The notes beneath the pieces were generated by a model that worked only from the letters and a program-made list of their open reading frames with translations, ran no database searches and was not told the DNA's origin. A stretch of DNA of 35,748 nt from Candidatus Cloacimonadota bacterium (GTDB lineage: Bacteria; Cloacimonadota; Cloacimonadia; JGIOTU-2), in assembly GCA_016932035.1 (NCBI GenBank), contig JAFGDR010000034.1, positions 1-35,748 on the forward strand. The letters are read 5' to 3'. A program made the position numbers and the translations under genes. How positions within the stretch are numbered: the first letter of the stretch is position 1; each line of letters begins with the position of its first letter. Of the stretch, positions 25,713 to 32,364 are shown piece by piece.

Positions 25713-28339
25713 CAAAGAAACCTCCAGAAACAGCAGAACATACCCCTCTTATGAAGCAGTTCCTGAAAATAAAAAAGGAACAGCCGGATGCACTGCTTCT
25801 CTTTCGTATGGGAGATTTTTATGAAACCTTTTTTGAGGACGCAAAAACTGCTTCCAGACTGCTGGGGATAACACTAACCACTAGGGACAAGAAAAAGAAA
25901 AATCCGGTTCCTCTGGCAGGATTCCCTTATCATGCGCTTGAGAACTACCTGAAAAAACTACTTGATAATGGGCTAAAAGTTGCAATCTGCGAACAGGTCG
26001 AAGATCCTAAAAAAGCAAAGAAACTGGTTAAGAGAAAAATTGTTGAAGTAATCACTCCCGGAACGATTCTCGAAGAAAATTATCTCAAAGGAACTGGAAA
26101 CAACTACCTGAGTGCCGTGTATGAAGGGCAAAACAACTGCGGCATCGCTTCGATCGACATATCGACAGGTGAGTTTTCGTGCACAGAAGTTCCGACAGAA
26201 AGAATTGTTGATGAATTAGTCAGAGTCCATCCAACTGAAATATTGATTCCCGAATCGATGGAGTTCGACTTGCAAAAAAAGATCAAAGTCTTCTACACAC
26301 CTTCTTTTACCGAATATGAAACTTGGCGATATGATTTTCCTGAATCAACCGATATTCTTAAAAAACATTTTAAAGTTCTATCCCTCGATGGATTCGGTCT
26401 TTCGAACAAGAAACAGGCTGTGTGTGCTTCAGCTGCGATCCTATCATATATTATGGATTTAAAGGAAGGTGACCTCTCGCATATCAATGCCATTACATAC
26501 TATTCAAATGACCAGTTCGTGCAGGTTGATGCGCTTTCAAGACACAACCTTGAGCTGATTGAATCCATGCGAACACGTTCGAGATATGGCACTCTCCTTG
26601 AAGTTATAGATGAGACAAAAACTCCGATGGGTGGACGAAAACTGATCAACTGGATGCTCAATCCGCTCATGGAAAAGAAGTTGATCGACAAGCGGCTGGA
26701 TAGTGTTGAGGAATTACTGGAAAGAAGTAGTGCAAGAAATAATGTGATCGAGATTCTCCAGGAAATCGGAGATATCGAACGGATTATTAGTAAACTCGGA
26801 ACGAATAAAGCGTATCCTCGTGATTTGATAGCTTTGAAGAATTACCTTGCGCTTGCACAACCACTTGGTAGCCATATTGCAGGATCAAGTTCAGAGTACC
26901 TTCAGTCTCTGTATGCATCTATACAAAATTTCGATGAAGTAATACTTATTATTGAAAATGCCCTTATCGAGGAAGCTCCCCTCACACTGCAGGATGGCGG
27001 TATCATCAAACAAGGTTATAATGATGATCTGGACGAACTGAGAAGCAAGAGTAAAACAGGAAAAAAATGGATTGCACAGCTTGAACAAAAAGAGATAGAA
27101 CGTACAAACATCCCAAAATTGAGAGTGCGTTACAACAGTGTTTTCGGCTATTATATTGAGGTTACAAAATCTTATTTGGACAAAGTTCCTGTAGATTATA
27201 TACGAAAACAGACACTGGTCAATGCAGAACGTTTTATTACACCTGAACTAAAAGAATTCGAGAACCAGGTTCTCGGAGCAGAAGAACGAAGTACTCAACT
27301 CGAATATACACTTTTCCTTGAGATCAGGGATAAATTGAAAAACTTTATTCCCAGGTTTCAACAATTTTCAGAAGTCATCTCAACGCTTGATGTCTTAACC
27401 AATTTAGCTCATAATGCATTTTACAATCATTATATAAGACCTGAAATTCACAATGGGCATGAGATCTCGATCGAAGAAGGAAGGCATCCCGTAATTGAGA
27501 AGCTATCCGCCAGCAACGAATTTATACCCAATGATACATTGCTGAACAATACATCTGATAGAATACTCCTGATAACCGGACCGAATATGGCTGGGAAATC
27601 AACATATCTTCGTCAAATCGGATTGATCATTATCATGGCGCAGATGGGCTCATTTATTCCTGCCAAATCCGGGAAAATAGGAATAGTTGATAAAATTTTT
27701 ACCCGTGTAGGTGCCTCTGATAATCTTGCATTAGGGCAAAGCACATTCCTTGTTGAGATGATCGAAACTGCGAATATACTCCACAATGCAACACCGAGAA
27801 GTGTCGTACTCCTTGATGAAATCGGACGTGGAACGAGCACATTTGATGGATTAAGCATTGCATGGGCTGTTGTCGAATATCTCCATGAAAATAAAAAAGT
27901 TGCAGCGAAAACGCTTTTTGCTACACATTATCATGAGCTAACCGAACTTTCAAATGTATATAAAGGTGTAAAAAATTACAACATAACTGCCAAAGAGTAT
28001 CAAGACAGGATTATTTTCTTAAGGAAAGTAGTGCCTGGCAGTGCAGACCAGAGCTATGGTATCCAGGTGGCAAAGCTTGCAGGTATTCCTCAGAAGGTTA
28101 TTGAACGTGCCCAGGATATTCTTGAGGAATTAGAAAAAAGTGAATTCAATGAATCCAGCATTCTTGAGAAGACAAAAAGAAAGAAAGCAGAGATAAACCA
28201 GACATCATTTATCGAAGTGCTCTCACAAAAAACCAGTAAAGAAAGAGCTTTGATCGAGGAGTTGAAAAACCTGAATGTTGATGACCTCACCCCCCTTGAA
28301 GCAATTACATTTCTTTCACAATTGAAAGAAAAACTATAA
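25709..28339 (+). CDS. mutS: DNA mismatch repair protein MutS
   Basis: Mismatch-recognition ATPase of methyl-independent or -directed repair. The 876-aa protein has the mismatch-binding motif RMGDFYE (F37 and E39), connector, lever and clamp regions, and an ABC-type ATPase with Walker A GPNMAGKST (624-632), signature STFLVEM and Walker B LLDEIGRGTSTFDG. The following HYHEL histidine motif is also present. Full length and typical of MutS1. The start overlaps the SPOR-protein stop (ATGA 25709-25712). The gene ends 4 nt before the convergent sigma-factor gene. MutL is not in the window. Confidence 0.97.
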   Translation: MTKKPPETAEHTPLMKQFLKIKKEQPDALLLFRMGDFYETFFEDAKTASRLLGITLTTRDKKKKNPVPLAGFPYHALENYLKKLLDNGLKVAICEQVEDPKKAKKLVKRKIVEVITPGTILEENYLKGTGNNYLSAVYEGQNNCGIASIDISTGEFSCTEVPTERIVDELVRVHPTEILIPESMEFDLQKKIKVFYTPSFTEYETWRYDFPESTDILKKHFKVLSLDGFGLSNKKQAVCASAAILSYIMDLKEGDLSHINAITYYSNDQFVQVDALSRHNLELIESMRTRSRYGTLLEVIDETKTPMGGRKLINWMLNPLMEKKLIDKRLDSVEELLERSSARNNVIEILQEIGDIERIISKLGTNKAYPRDLIALKNYLALAQPLGSHIAGSSSEYLQSLYASIQNFDEVILIIENALIEEAPLTLQDGGIIKQGYNDDLDELRSKSKTGKKWIAQLEQKEIERTNIPKLRVRYNSVFGYYIEVTKSYLDKVPVDYIRKQTLVNAERFITPELKEFENQVLGAEERSTQLEYTLFLEIRDKLKNFIPRFQQFSEVISTLDVLTNLAHNAFYNHYIRPEIHNGHEISIEEGRHPVIEKLSASNEFIPNDTLLNNTSDRILLITGPNMAGKSTYLRQIGLIIIMAQMGSFIPAKSGKIGIVDKIFTRVGASDNLALGQSTFLVEMIETANILHNATPRSVVLLDEIGRGTSTFDGLSIAWAVVEYLHENKKVAAKTLFATHYHELTELSNVYKGVKNYNITAKEYQDRIIFLRKVVPGSADQSYGIQVAKLAGIPQKVIERAQDILEELEKSEFNESSILEKTKRKKAEINQTSFIEVLSQKTSKERALIEELKNLNVDDLTPLEAITFLSQLKEKL

Positions 28340-28343
28340 TACC

Positions 28344-29363
28344 CTATTCCTCTCTTTCTCCTAAAAGTTGTTTTATTTTCTCTAGTTCCTCATCAGGAAT
28401 TATATGAATCCCTGTTCCATCCTCAGGATATTTTTCAAGTAAGCGTAAAATCATCTCACCTTCTTCGACACTAACTTGAAAATGTTCTTGGTGAGGAGTA
28501 GGTGGCTGAAGTACTTTCAAGGCATTATTATCAATAGTAAATGTGAAATAAAATGATTCACTTTCATCTTGTTTATTTGTAAAAACCACATGTATTGTAT
28601 AAACAGAATCATCAAGATCAACCTCATATTCCAAAACTTCCTTAATCTCAAATTTGGGATGATAATCGCTTATATCTTTTTTTGAAAAATAATAAAACAT
28701 TTTATTCAGCGTATTGTTTTCTAAGTTTTTTTTGAATCTCAAGATGAATTTTCGTACAATATCATTTATTTGAGGACTTAGAATTTTCTTTGTTGCTATC
28801 ATTCCAAGCTTTTTGTATGTTTCAGCTTTGATCTTACGATTTATTCTCGACACTCTCTGTCTAAGTACTTCATTTGATTCCCCTGTAATCTCCACCATTG
28901 ATTTTAAATTTGTTTCACATTGGATATAAAGAATGTAAGTTTGAAGCTCGCTTTGAGTTAATTTACTCTTTGCAAAGTTAACTGCTTCTATGAGATCATC
29001 TCTTTCATCATTCACAAAATTAATACTTTCAGATATTTTAGTTTGGATTTCTTGAGCCACATTACCTTGCATAACTTGCTTTAATTTAATTTCTGCTTTT
29101 ATTTTATCAAAATATTGATGACAGTAGTTCTTGCTTGTATTTATGATCCATCCTTCATGGTTAACAGTTTCAATCTTATCTCGTTTTAGTAAGTAAGAAT
29201 AGATGGTTTGTGAAGCAATGTCTTCAGCAACATCGATGCTGCCAATCTTATACAGCCCTAAGTTATATGCAAGTTTGTGGTACCTTTTCAATTTATCAGC
29301 ATCAGTTTCAATTTTTTTTTTCATTTTTGAATTTTTTTGAGTGGTGTCGTCACAAATCTGCAT
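28344..29363 (-). CDS. ECF-type sigma-70 factor with long C-terminal extension
   Basis: A 339-aa (or 326-aa) protein. Region 2-like sequence runs from about residues 25 to 90: AEDIASQTIYSYLLKRD and GWIINTSKNYCHQYFDK, matching the AED-x-x-Q and W-x-x-x-x-A-x-N patterns of ECF factors. Region 4-like sequence (LTQSELQTYILY...SNEVLRQRVSRINRKIK) covers about 135-180. Residues about 195-339 are an extra, partly beta-rich extension ending in a charged helix; ECF factors with NTF2-like extensions exist, but I cannot confirm the fold. No anti-sigma gene is adjacent. Its first 11 codons from ATG 29361-29363 are the antisense of a repeated promoter-like element, so ATG 29322-29324 (MKKKIETDADKL) may be the true start. 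It opposes the small-gene array. Confidence 0.78.
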   Translation of the reverse strand: MQICDDTTQKNSKMKKKIETDADKLKRYHKLAYNLGLYKIGSIDVAEDIASQTIYSYLLKRDKIETVNHEGWIINTSKNYCHQYFDKIKAEIKLKQVMQGNVAQEIQTKISESINFVNDERDDLIEAVNFAKSKLTQSELQTYILYIQCETNLKSMVEITGESNEVLRQRVSRINRKIKAETYKKLGMIATKKILSPQINDIVRKFILRFKKNLENNTLNKMFYYFSKKDISDYHPKFEIKEVLEYEVDLDDSVYTIHVVFTNKQDESESFYFTFTIDNNALKVLQPPTPHQEHFQVSVEEGEMILRLLEKYPEDGTGIHIIPDEELEKIKQLLGEREE

Positions 29364-29386
29364 TTTTCATGATATAAAAGTAAATA
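29333..29386 (+). promoter_or_regulatory. Repeat element copy 1, candidate promoter of small gene 1
   Basis: A T-run (29333-29338), then GAGTGGTGTCGTCACAAATC (29339-29358), then a variable dinucleotide, ATTTTTCAT and GATAT at 29371, ending GTAAATA. The same order and phasing occur at 29704 and 30082. GTGGTG-to-GATAT distance is exactly 30 nt in all three copies. This is a rigid two-box arrangement, as in a promoter for an alternative sigma factor. This copy also covers the start of the opposing sigma gene. Confidence 0.7.
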
Positions 29387-29521
29387 TCTTGAATGATTTC
29401 AAGTCGATATTATCAATTTGTTCTCGCATCATTTGTTGCAGTTGTGTTTCATTATGATATTGATGTTTATTTCATGGTTTTAATAAAGTAATTTATAGTC
29501 TTGGACTGTTATATCATGAAA
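29365..29521. repeat. Separated 13-nt inverted repeat
   Basis: TTTCATGATATAA at 29365-29377 (inside repeat element copy 1) is matched by its exact reverse complement TTATATCATGAAA at 29509-29521. It could form a long-range stem in the leader of small gene 1, or supply a -10-like box for the - strand sigma gene. On the - strand TTGACA lies just upstream of it, but with a 13-nt spacing that is too short for a standard promoter. Confidence 0.45.
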
Positions 29522-29573
29522 TTATCTGTCAATATTTGATAATCTAATAATTTAATAAAGAAAGGAGTATTGC

Positions 29574-29669
29574 ATGATTATAAAAAAAATTTATGATGGT
29601 AATGGTGGTTTGTATACCGTAATAATATCCGATGGAAAAGTATTCCTCGGTCATGACAAAAAGAAATAG
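29574..29669 (+). CDS. Small paralogous protein 1 (31 aa), unknown function
   Basis: A 31-codon gene preceded by AAAGGAG 7 nt upstream of ATG 29574. It shares 22 of 31 positions with both other small proteins of this array, including DGNGG (8-12), VIIS (16-19) and GKVFLGH (21-27), and ends in KKK. Codons for conserved residues differ at wobble positions between copies, which argues for selection on protein. Predicted to be a small charged, beta-hairpin-like cytoplasmic peptide; no signal sequence. It begins 235 nt after repeat element copy 1. I do not recognise the family. Confidence 0.75.
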   Translation: MIIKKIYDGNGGLYTVIISDGKVFLGHDKKK

Positions 29670-29703
29670 CAATGACATTCTATTTATTTACCTAATTTAC
29701 TTA

Positions 29704-29757
29704 TTTTTTGAGTGGTGTCGTCACAAATCGGTATTTTTCACGATATATAAGTAAATA
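29704..29757 (+). promoter_or_regulatory. Repeat element copy 2, candidate promoter of small gene 2
   Basis: The T-run and GAGTGGTGTCGTCACAAATC core (29710-29729) are identical to copy 1. GATAT begins at 29742, again 30 nt after GTGGTG, followed by GTAAATA. It starts 35 nt after the stop of small gene 1. The surrounding sequence is not conserved, so the element itself is under constraint. Confidence 0.7.
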
Positions 29758-29945
29758 ATTTAAAATCTATAGTATGAACAGAATTAAATGAAAATTAAAA
29801 AATCAACCTAAACATTGTTTTTGCAATATGTTAATAATTTTGTTTAGCGGATTATAATTCAATGTTCTCGGTATGAATCTATGAAAAATGAATCTATTAA
29901 GTTGTTAAATAGTCTGAATAAAAATAAATCAATAAGGAGAACGAC

Positions 29946-30041
29946 ATGACTATTAAAAGAATTCACGATGGTAATGGAGGTGAATATATTGTAATTATTT
30001 CAGAAGGAAAAGTGTTTTTAGGTCATGAAAAGAAAAAGTAA
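29946..30041 (+). CDS. Small paralogous protein 2 (31 aa), unknown function
   Basis: A 31-codon gene with AAGGAG 7 nt before ATG 29946. It is identical to small protein 3 at 27 of its first 31 residues and to small protein 1 at 24 of 31. It starts MTIKRIHDGNGGEY and ends GHEKKK. It lies 236 nt after repeat element copy 2, matching the 235-nt spacing of unit 1. The leader between them has no ORF of note. Function unknown; coding status is supported by synonymous wobble changes relative to its paralogues. Confidence 0.77.
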   Translation: MTIKRIHDGNGGEYIVIISEGKVFLGHEKKK

Positions 30042-30081
30042 TTAACAATAATAAAGGAATCCATACCATTATTTTTTTCTA

Positions 30082-30131
30082 TTTTTTGAGTGGTGTCGTC
30101 ACAAATCGACATTATTTATGATATTATTAAA
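30082..30131 (+). promoter_or_regulatory. Repeat element copy 3, candidate promoter of the secreted protein and small gene 3
   Basis: T-run, then the GAGTGGTGTCGTCACAAATC core at 30088-30107, and GATAT at 30120, again 30 nt after GTGGTG. Downstream of GATAT it diverges from copies 1 and 2. It starts 41 nt after small gene 2 stops and lies 65 nt (core start to ATG) before the secreted 96-aa gene. Confidence 0.7.
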
Positions 30132-30152
30132 ACAACAAGAAAGGTGTAAGAC

Positions 30153-30443
30153 ATGAAAAAGAAAGTTTTAGCAATATGTTTAGTAACAGCCATCGTGCTA
30201 TTATTTAATTCTACTGTATATGCAATGACAGGCAATGAACTTCTAACCTTATGTAATCCAGATGATGCGGAAATCATTACACAATACCTTGATTTGAATA
30301 GTGATTATCCTGTTATCACAGAACCAATTTTAACCAGTTACAATAGTGACGATATTATCTATGAAGCCGCTGTTAATACTCCAAATGGACAAAAGTATAC
30401 TATCATTATTGTTAATGGCGTTATTCACGTTCTAAAAGTATAA
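30153..30443 (+). CDS. Secreted 96-aa protein with C-terminus resembling the small proteins
   Basis: A 96-aa protein with a clear signal peptide (residues 1-24, cleavage after VYA) and a 72-residue mature part. GAAAGGTG precedes the start. Residues 78-94 (NGQKYTIIIVNGVIHVL) align without gaps with residues 10-26 of the small proteins (N-G-x-x-Y-x-x-I-I-x-x-G), so the two may share one short beta-hairpin unit. One cysteine (C34) in the mature protein. Probably co-transcribed with small gene 3, 16 nt downstream. I recognise no family; function unknown. Confidence 0.72.
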   Translation: MKKKVLAICLVTAIVLLFNSTVYAMTGNELLTLCNPDDAEIITQYLDLNSDYPVITEPILTSYNSDDIIYEAAVNTPNGQKYTIIIVNGVIHVLKV

Positions 30444-30459
30444 TATATAAGGAGCAAAC

Positions 30460-30570
30460 ATGACTATTAAAAGAATTTATGATGGTAATGGTGGAGAATA
30501 TGTTGTGATCATTTCTGAAGGAAAGGTTTTCCTTGGACACGAAAGAAAATCAGCCGAGGTAAAGGCATAA
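30460..30570 (+). CDS. Small paralogous protein 3 (36 aa), unknown function
   Basis: A 36-codon gene with AAGGAG 6 nt before ATG 30460. It matches small protein 2 at 27 of 31 positions, then carries a 5-residue extension (AEVKA) in place of the KKK tail. It follows the secreted 96-aa gene by 16 nt and precedes the response-regulator gene by 17 nt, so it may be part of a three-gene transcript from repeat element copy 3. Function unknown. Confidence 0.77.
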   Translation: MTIKRIYDGNGGEYVVIISEGKVFLGHERKSAEVKA

Positions 30571-30587
30571 TATAATTCTTAAAATGT

Positions 30588-31115
30588 ATGAAAAAAATTA
30601 AGATATTGATCGTTGAAGATGAAGCTATAATCGCACTACATCTGAAAAATCTGGTTCTTCGTCTGGGAGACTACGAATGCGCATCTGTTGGAAGTGGGGA
30701 AGATGCTGTTGAGATATCAGAGACCATGAATCCTGATGTTGTATTCATGGATATTAATCTCAAAGGTTCCATCGACGGCATTGAAGCAGCGCGTCAAATT
30801 TGTAGAGAGAAATACATACCGATCGTTTTCGTTTCTGCATACAGCGATGAGGAGACGATCGAAACAGCCAAACAAGTCAATCCTGCAGGTTATCTCACAA
30901 AACCCATACATGCTCATGTTCTTCAAAGAACGTTGGAGTCTCTTTTAAAGGAAAATTTTGAAGAAGAAGTTATAGAAACCTACGAGGTACAGGATGTGAG
31001 CACTAAGGAGTATGGAGGTATTTTAGAGACCCCAATCATGGCACTCCCGCATTCATTCTTCACCCCGAAGAATGAATGCGGGAGCTCTCTCCCTGAATAT
31101 AGAAGAGTTGGATAA
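30588..31115 (+). CDS. Single-domain response regulator (CheY-like) with an odd C-terminal tail
   Basis: A 175-aa protein with a REC domain over about residues 1-122. Acidic pocket E10, D11; phospho-acceptor D55 (VVFMDINLKG); conserved S83 and K105 (LTKPIH). There is no DNA-binding output domain. Residues about 123-175 have no domain I recognise, and codons 153-166 are formed by a perfect inverted repeat (see next entry), suggesting the C-terminus was extended by an inserted element. No histidine kinase in the window. It starts 17 nt after small gene 3 and lacks a clear Shine-Dalgarno; an ATG at 30584 is out of frame. Confidence 0.85.
   Translation: MKKIKILIVEDEAIIALHLKNLVLRLGDYECASVGSGEDAVEISETMNPDVVFMDINLKGSIDGIEAARQICREKYIPIVFVSAYSDEETIETAKQVNPAGYLTKPIHAHVLQRTLESLLKENFEEEVIETYEVQDVSTKEYGGILETPIMALPHSFFTPKNECGSSLPEYRRVG
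31044..31084. repeat. Perfect 17-bp inverted repeat inside the response-regulator tail
   Basis: CTCCCGCATTCATTCTT (31044-31060) and AAGAATGAATGCGGGAG (31068-31084) pair perfectly around a 7-nt loop (CACCCCG). An alternative 5-bp stem GGGAG/CTCCC (31080-31093) uses the right arm. No U-tract follows, so it is not a standard terminator; it looks like a REP- or MITE-type palindrome inserted near the 3' end of the gene. Confidence 0.75.
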
Positions 31116-31143
31116 TCTTTTAGAAATCGAATAGTATTTATTC

Positions 31144-31172
31144 TTCTAAGATTGATTATATGTGGATATAAT
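31144..31172 (+). promoter_or_regulatory. Weak candidate promoter before aroQ
   Basis: A perfect TATAAT at 31167-31172 with a poor -35 (TTCTAA, 31144-31149, spacer 17) in the 158-nt gap between the response regulator and aroQ. Expected start near 31179, giving a leader of about 95 nt. Nothing else is seen in this gap. Confidence 0.3.
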
Positions 31173-31273
31173 GTATATTCAGAAAACTTAAAAAATAATT
31201 AACACCATTCTGGAGTGAATATATATAGCGCAAAATCTTGACACAAAATTTATTAAATTTGACCTCAATCCCT

Positions 31274-31708
31274 ATGAGTAAAAATATACTAATTATCAAC
31301 GGACCAAATCTCAATTTCCTGGGGAGATCGGAAATGAGTATCTATGGAAAAGAAACACTCGCTGAACTTCATTCAATAATATACCAGTGGATTTCAGAAC
31401 AGGAATGGCAAGCACGTTTCTTCCAGAGCAATAGCGAAGGTGAGATCATCGATTACATTCAAAATAATTTTGAATGGGTTGACGGAATTGTAATTAATCC
31501 CGCTGCACTCTCGCACACCAGCATTGCGATCTATGACTGCCTGAAATCGATCAGTGTGCCGGCTATTGAAGTTCATCTATCAAACATTTATCACAGGGAG
31601 GAATTCCGCAGAACCTCGATCACAGGGCTGGCATGCAGGAAAGTGATTGCAGGTTTAGGAGTACAGGGATACATCGAAGCATTAGAGGATCTCCAGAAAA
31701 TTCTTTAA
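31274..31708 (+). CDS. aroQ: 3-dehydroquinate dehydratase, type II
   Basis: Dehydrates 3-dehydroquinate to 3-dehydroshikimate in the shikimate pathway. The 144-aa protein has the type II signature INGPNLNFLGRSE...IYG with the catalytic Tyr, FFQSNSEGEIIDYIQ, INPAALSHTSIA (usually NPGAYTHTS; catalytic His kept) and EVHLSNIYHREEFRRTS. Length is typical (about 145). ATG 31274 is chosen because TTG 31238 would add 12 residues before the conserved N-terminus; no convincing Shine-Dalgarno is visible for either. The stop overlaps the next ATG (TAATG). Confidence 0.93.
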   Translation: MSKNILIINGPNLNFLGRSEMSIYGKETLAELHSIIYQWISEQEWQARFFQSNSEGEIIDYIQNNFEWVDGIVINPAALSHTSIAIYDCLKSISVPAIEVHLSNIYHREEFRRTSITGLACRKVIAGLGVQGYIEALEDLQKIL

Positions 31709-32364
31709 TGAATGTATGCCGTGAATTGAACCAGATCTACGATCTCCTGCTTGATCGTTACGGACCGCAGTATTGGTGGCCGGGTAAAACACGAGACGAG
31801 ATCATCATCGGGGCGATTCTGACTCAAAACACTAACTGGAAGAATGTTGAGAAAGCAATCAATAGTCTAAAATCGGAAAACCTTCTAGCGCTTTATTCGA
31901 TCGAACATTCATCATTAGATCTGATATCAAAGTGCATCAGATCTTCCGGGTACTACAATCAAAAGGCAAAGCGCTTGAAATCTATCGCACATTACTTTAA
32001 TCAATATGGCTATCAAGTTTTTATTGAAAAATCTATCACTAATTTCCGTAGTGAACTCCTCTCCATTAATGGTATTGGACATGAAACAGCTGACTCGATC
32101 CTCCTTTATGCGTTTGATAAACCAATTTTTGTCATTGACGCATATACAAAAAGGATATTCCACAGACTTGGCTTTTTACCAAAATCCCCTTCATATGATG
32201 ATGTTCAAAGATTCTTTATGAATAACATTCAGAAGGATGTAAAACTCTTTAACGAATATCATGCTTTGATTGTCCGCCATGCAAAAGAATGTTGCCAGAA
32301 AATTCCTCAATGTTCAAATTGTGTTTTATTAAATTCGTGTAAAGTTAAGAAGAAAATAGTATGA
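31708..32364 (+). CDS. Endonuclease III-family DNA glycosylase (likely monofunctional, MagIII-like)
   Basis: A 218-aa HhH-GPD DNA glycosylase with a C-terminal [4Fe-4S] cluster loop C-x6-C-x2-C-x5-C (CCQKIPQCSNCVLLNSC). The helix-hairpin-helix reads INGIGHETADSILLYA. Where E. coli Nth has the catalytic Lys120 (GVGRKTA) this protein has Glu (GIGHETA), while the catalytic Asp is kept (FVIDAYTKR). That fits a glycosylase without lyase activity, like H. pylori MagIII (3-methyladenine) or related enzymes, rather than true Nth. The frame extends back to 31633 within aroQ; ATG 31708 in the TAATG overlap is preferred. Confidence 0.85.
   Translation: MNVCRELNQIYDLLLDRYGPQYWWPGKTRDEIIIGAILTQNTNWKNVEKAINSLKSENLLALYSIEHSSLDLISKCIRSSGYYNQKAKRLKSIAHYFNQYGYQVFIEKSITNFRSELLSINGIGHETADSILLYAFDKPIFVIDAYTKRIFHRLGFLPKSPSYDDVQRFFMNNIQKDVKLFNEYHALIVRHAKECCQKIPQCSNCVLLNSCKVKKKIV

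Noticed and set aside
29393-29491. 32-codon hydrophobic ORF in the leader of unit 1 (starts MISSRYYQFVLASF)
   Set aside because: No Shine-Dalgarno, overlaps a hairpin, and no counterpart in unit 2; could be a remnant of a secreted gene like the one in unit 3, but unsupported.
29333-30131. CRISPR-like array from three near-identical repeats
   Set aside because: Repeats are 371-378 nt apart with coding genes between them, and no cas genes are present.
31238-31243. Perfect TTGACA as a -35 box for aroQ
   Set aside because: No -10-like hexamer at 16-18 nt; transcription would start within the aroQ coding region.
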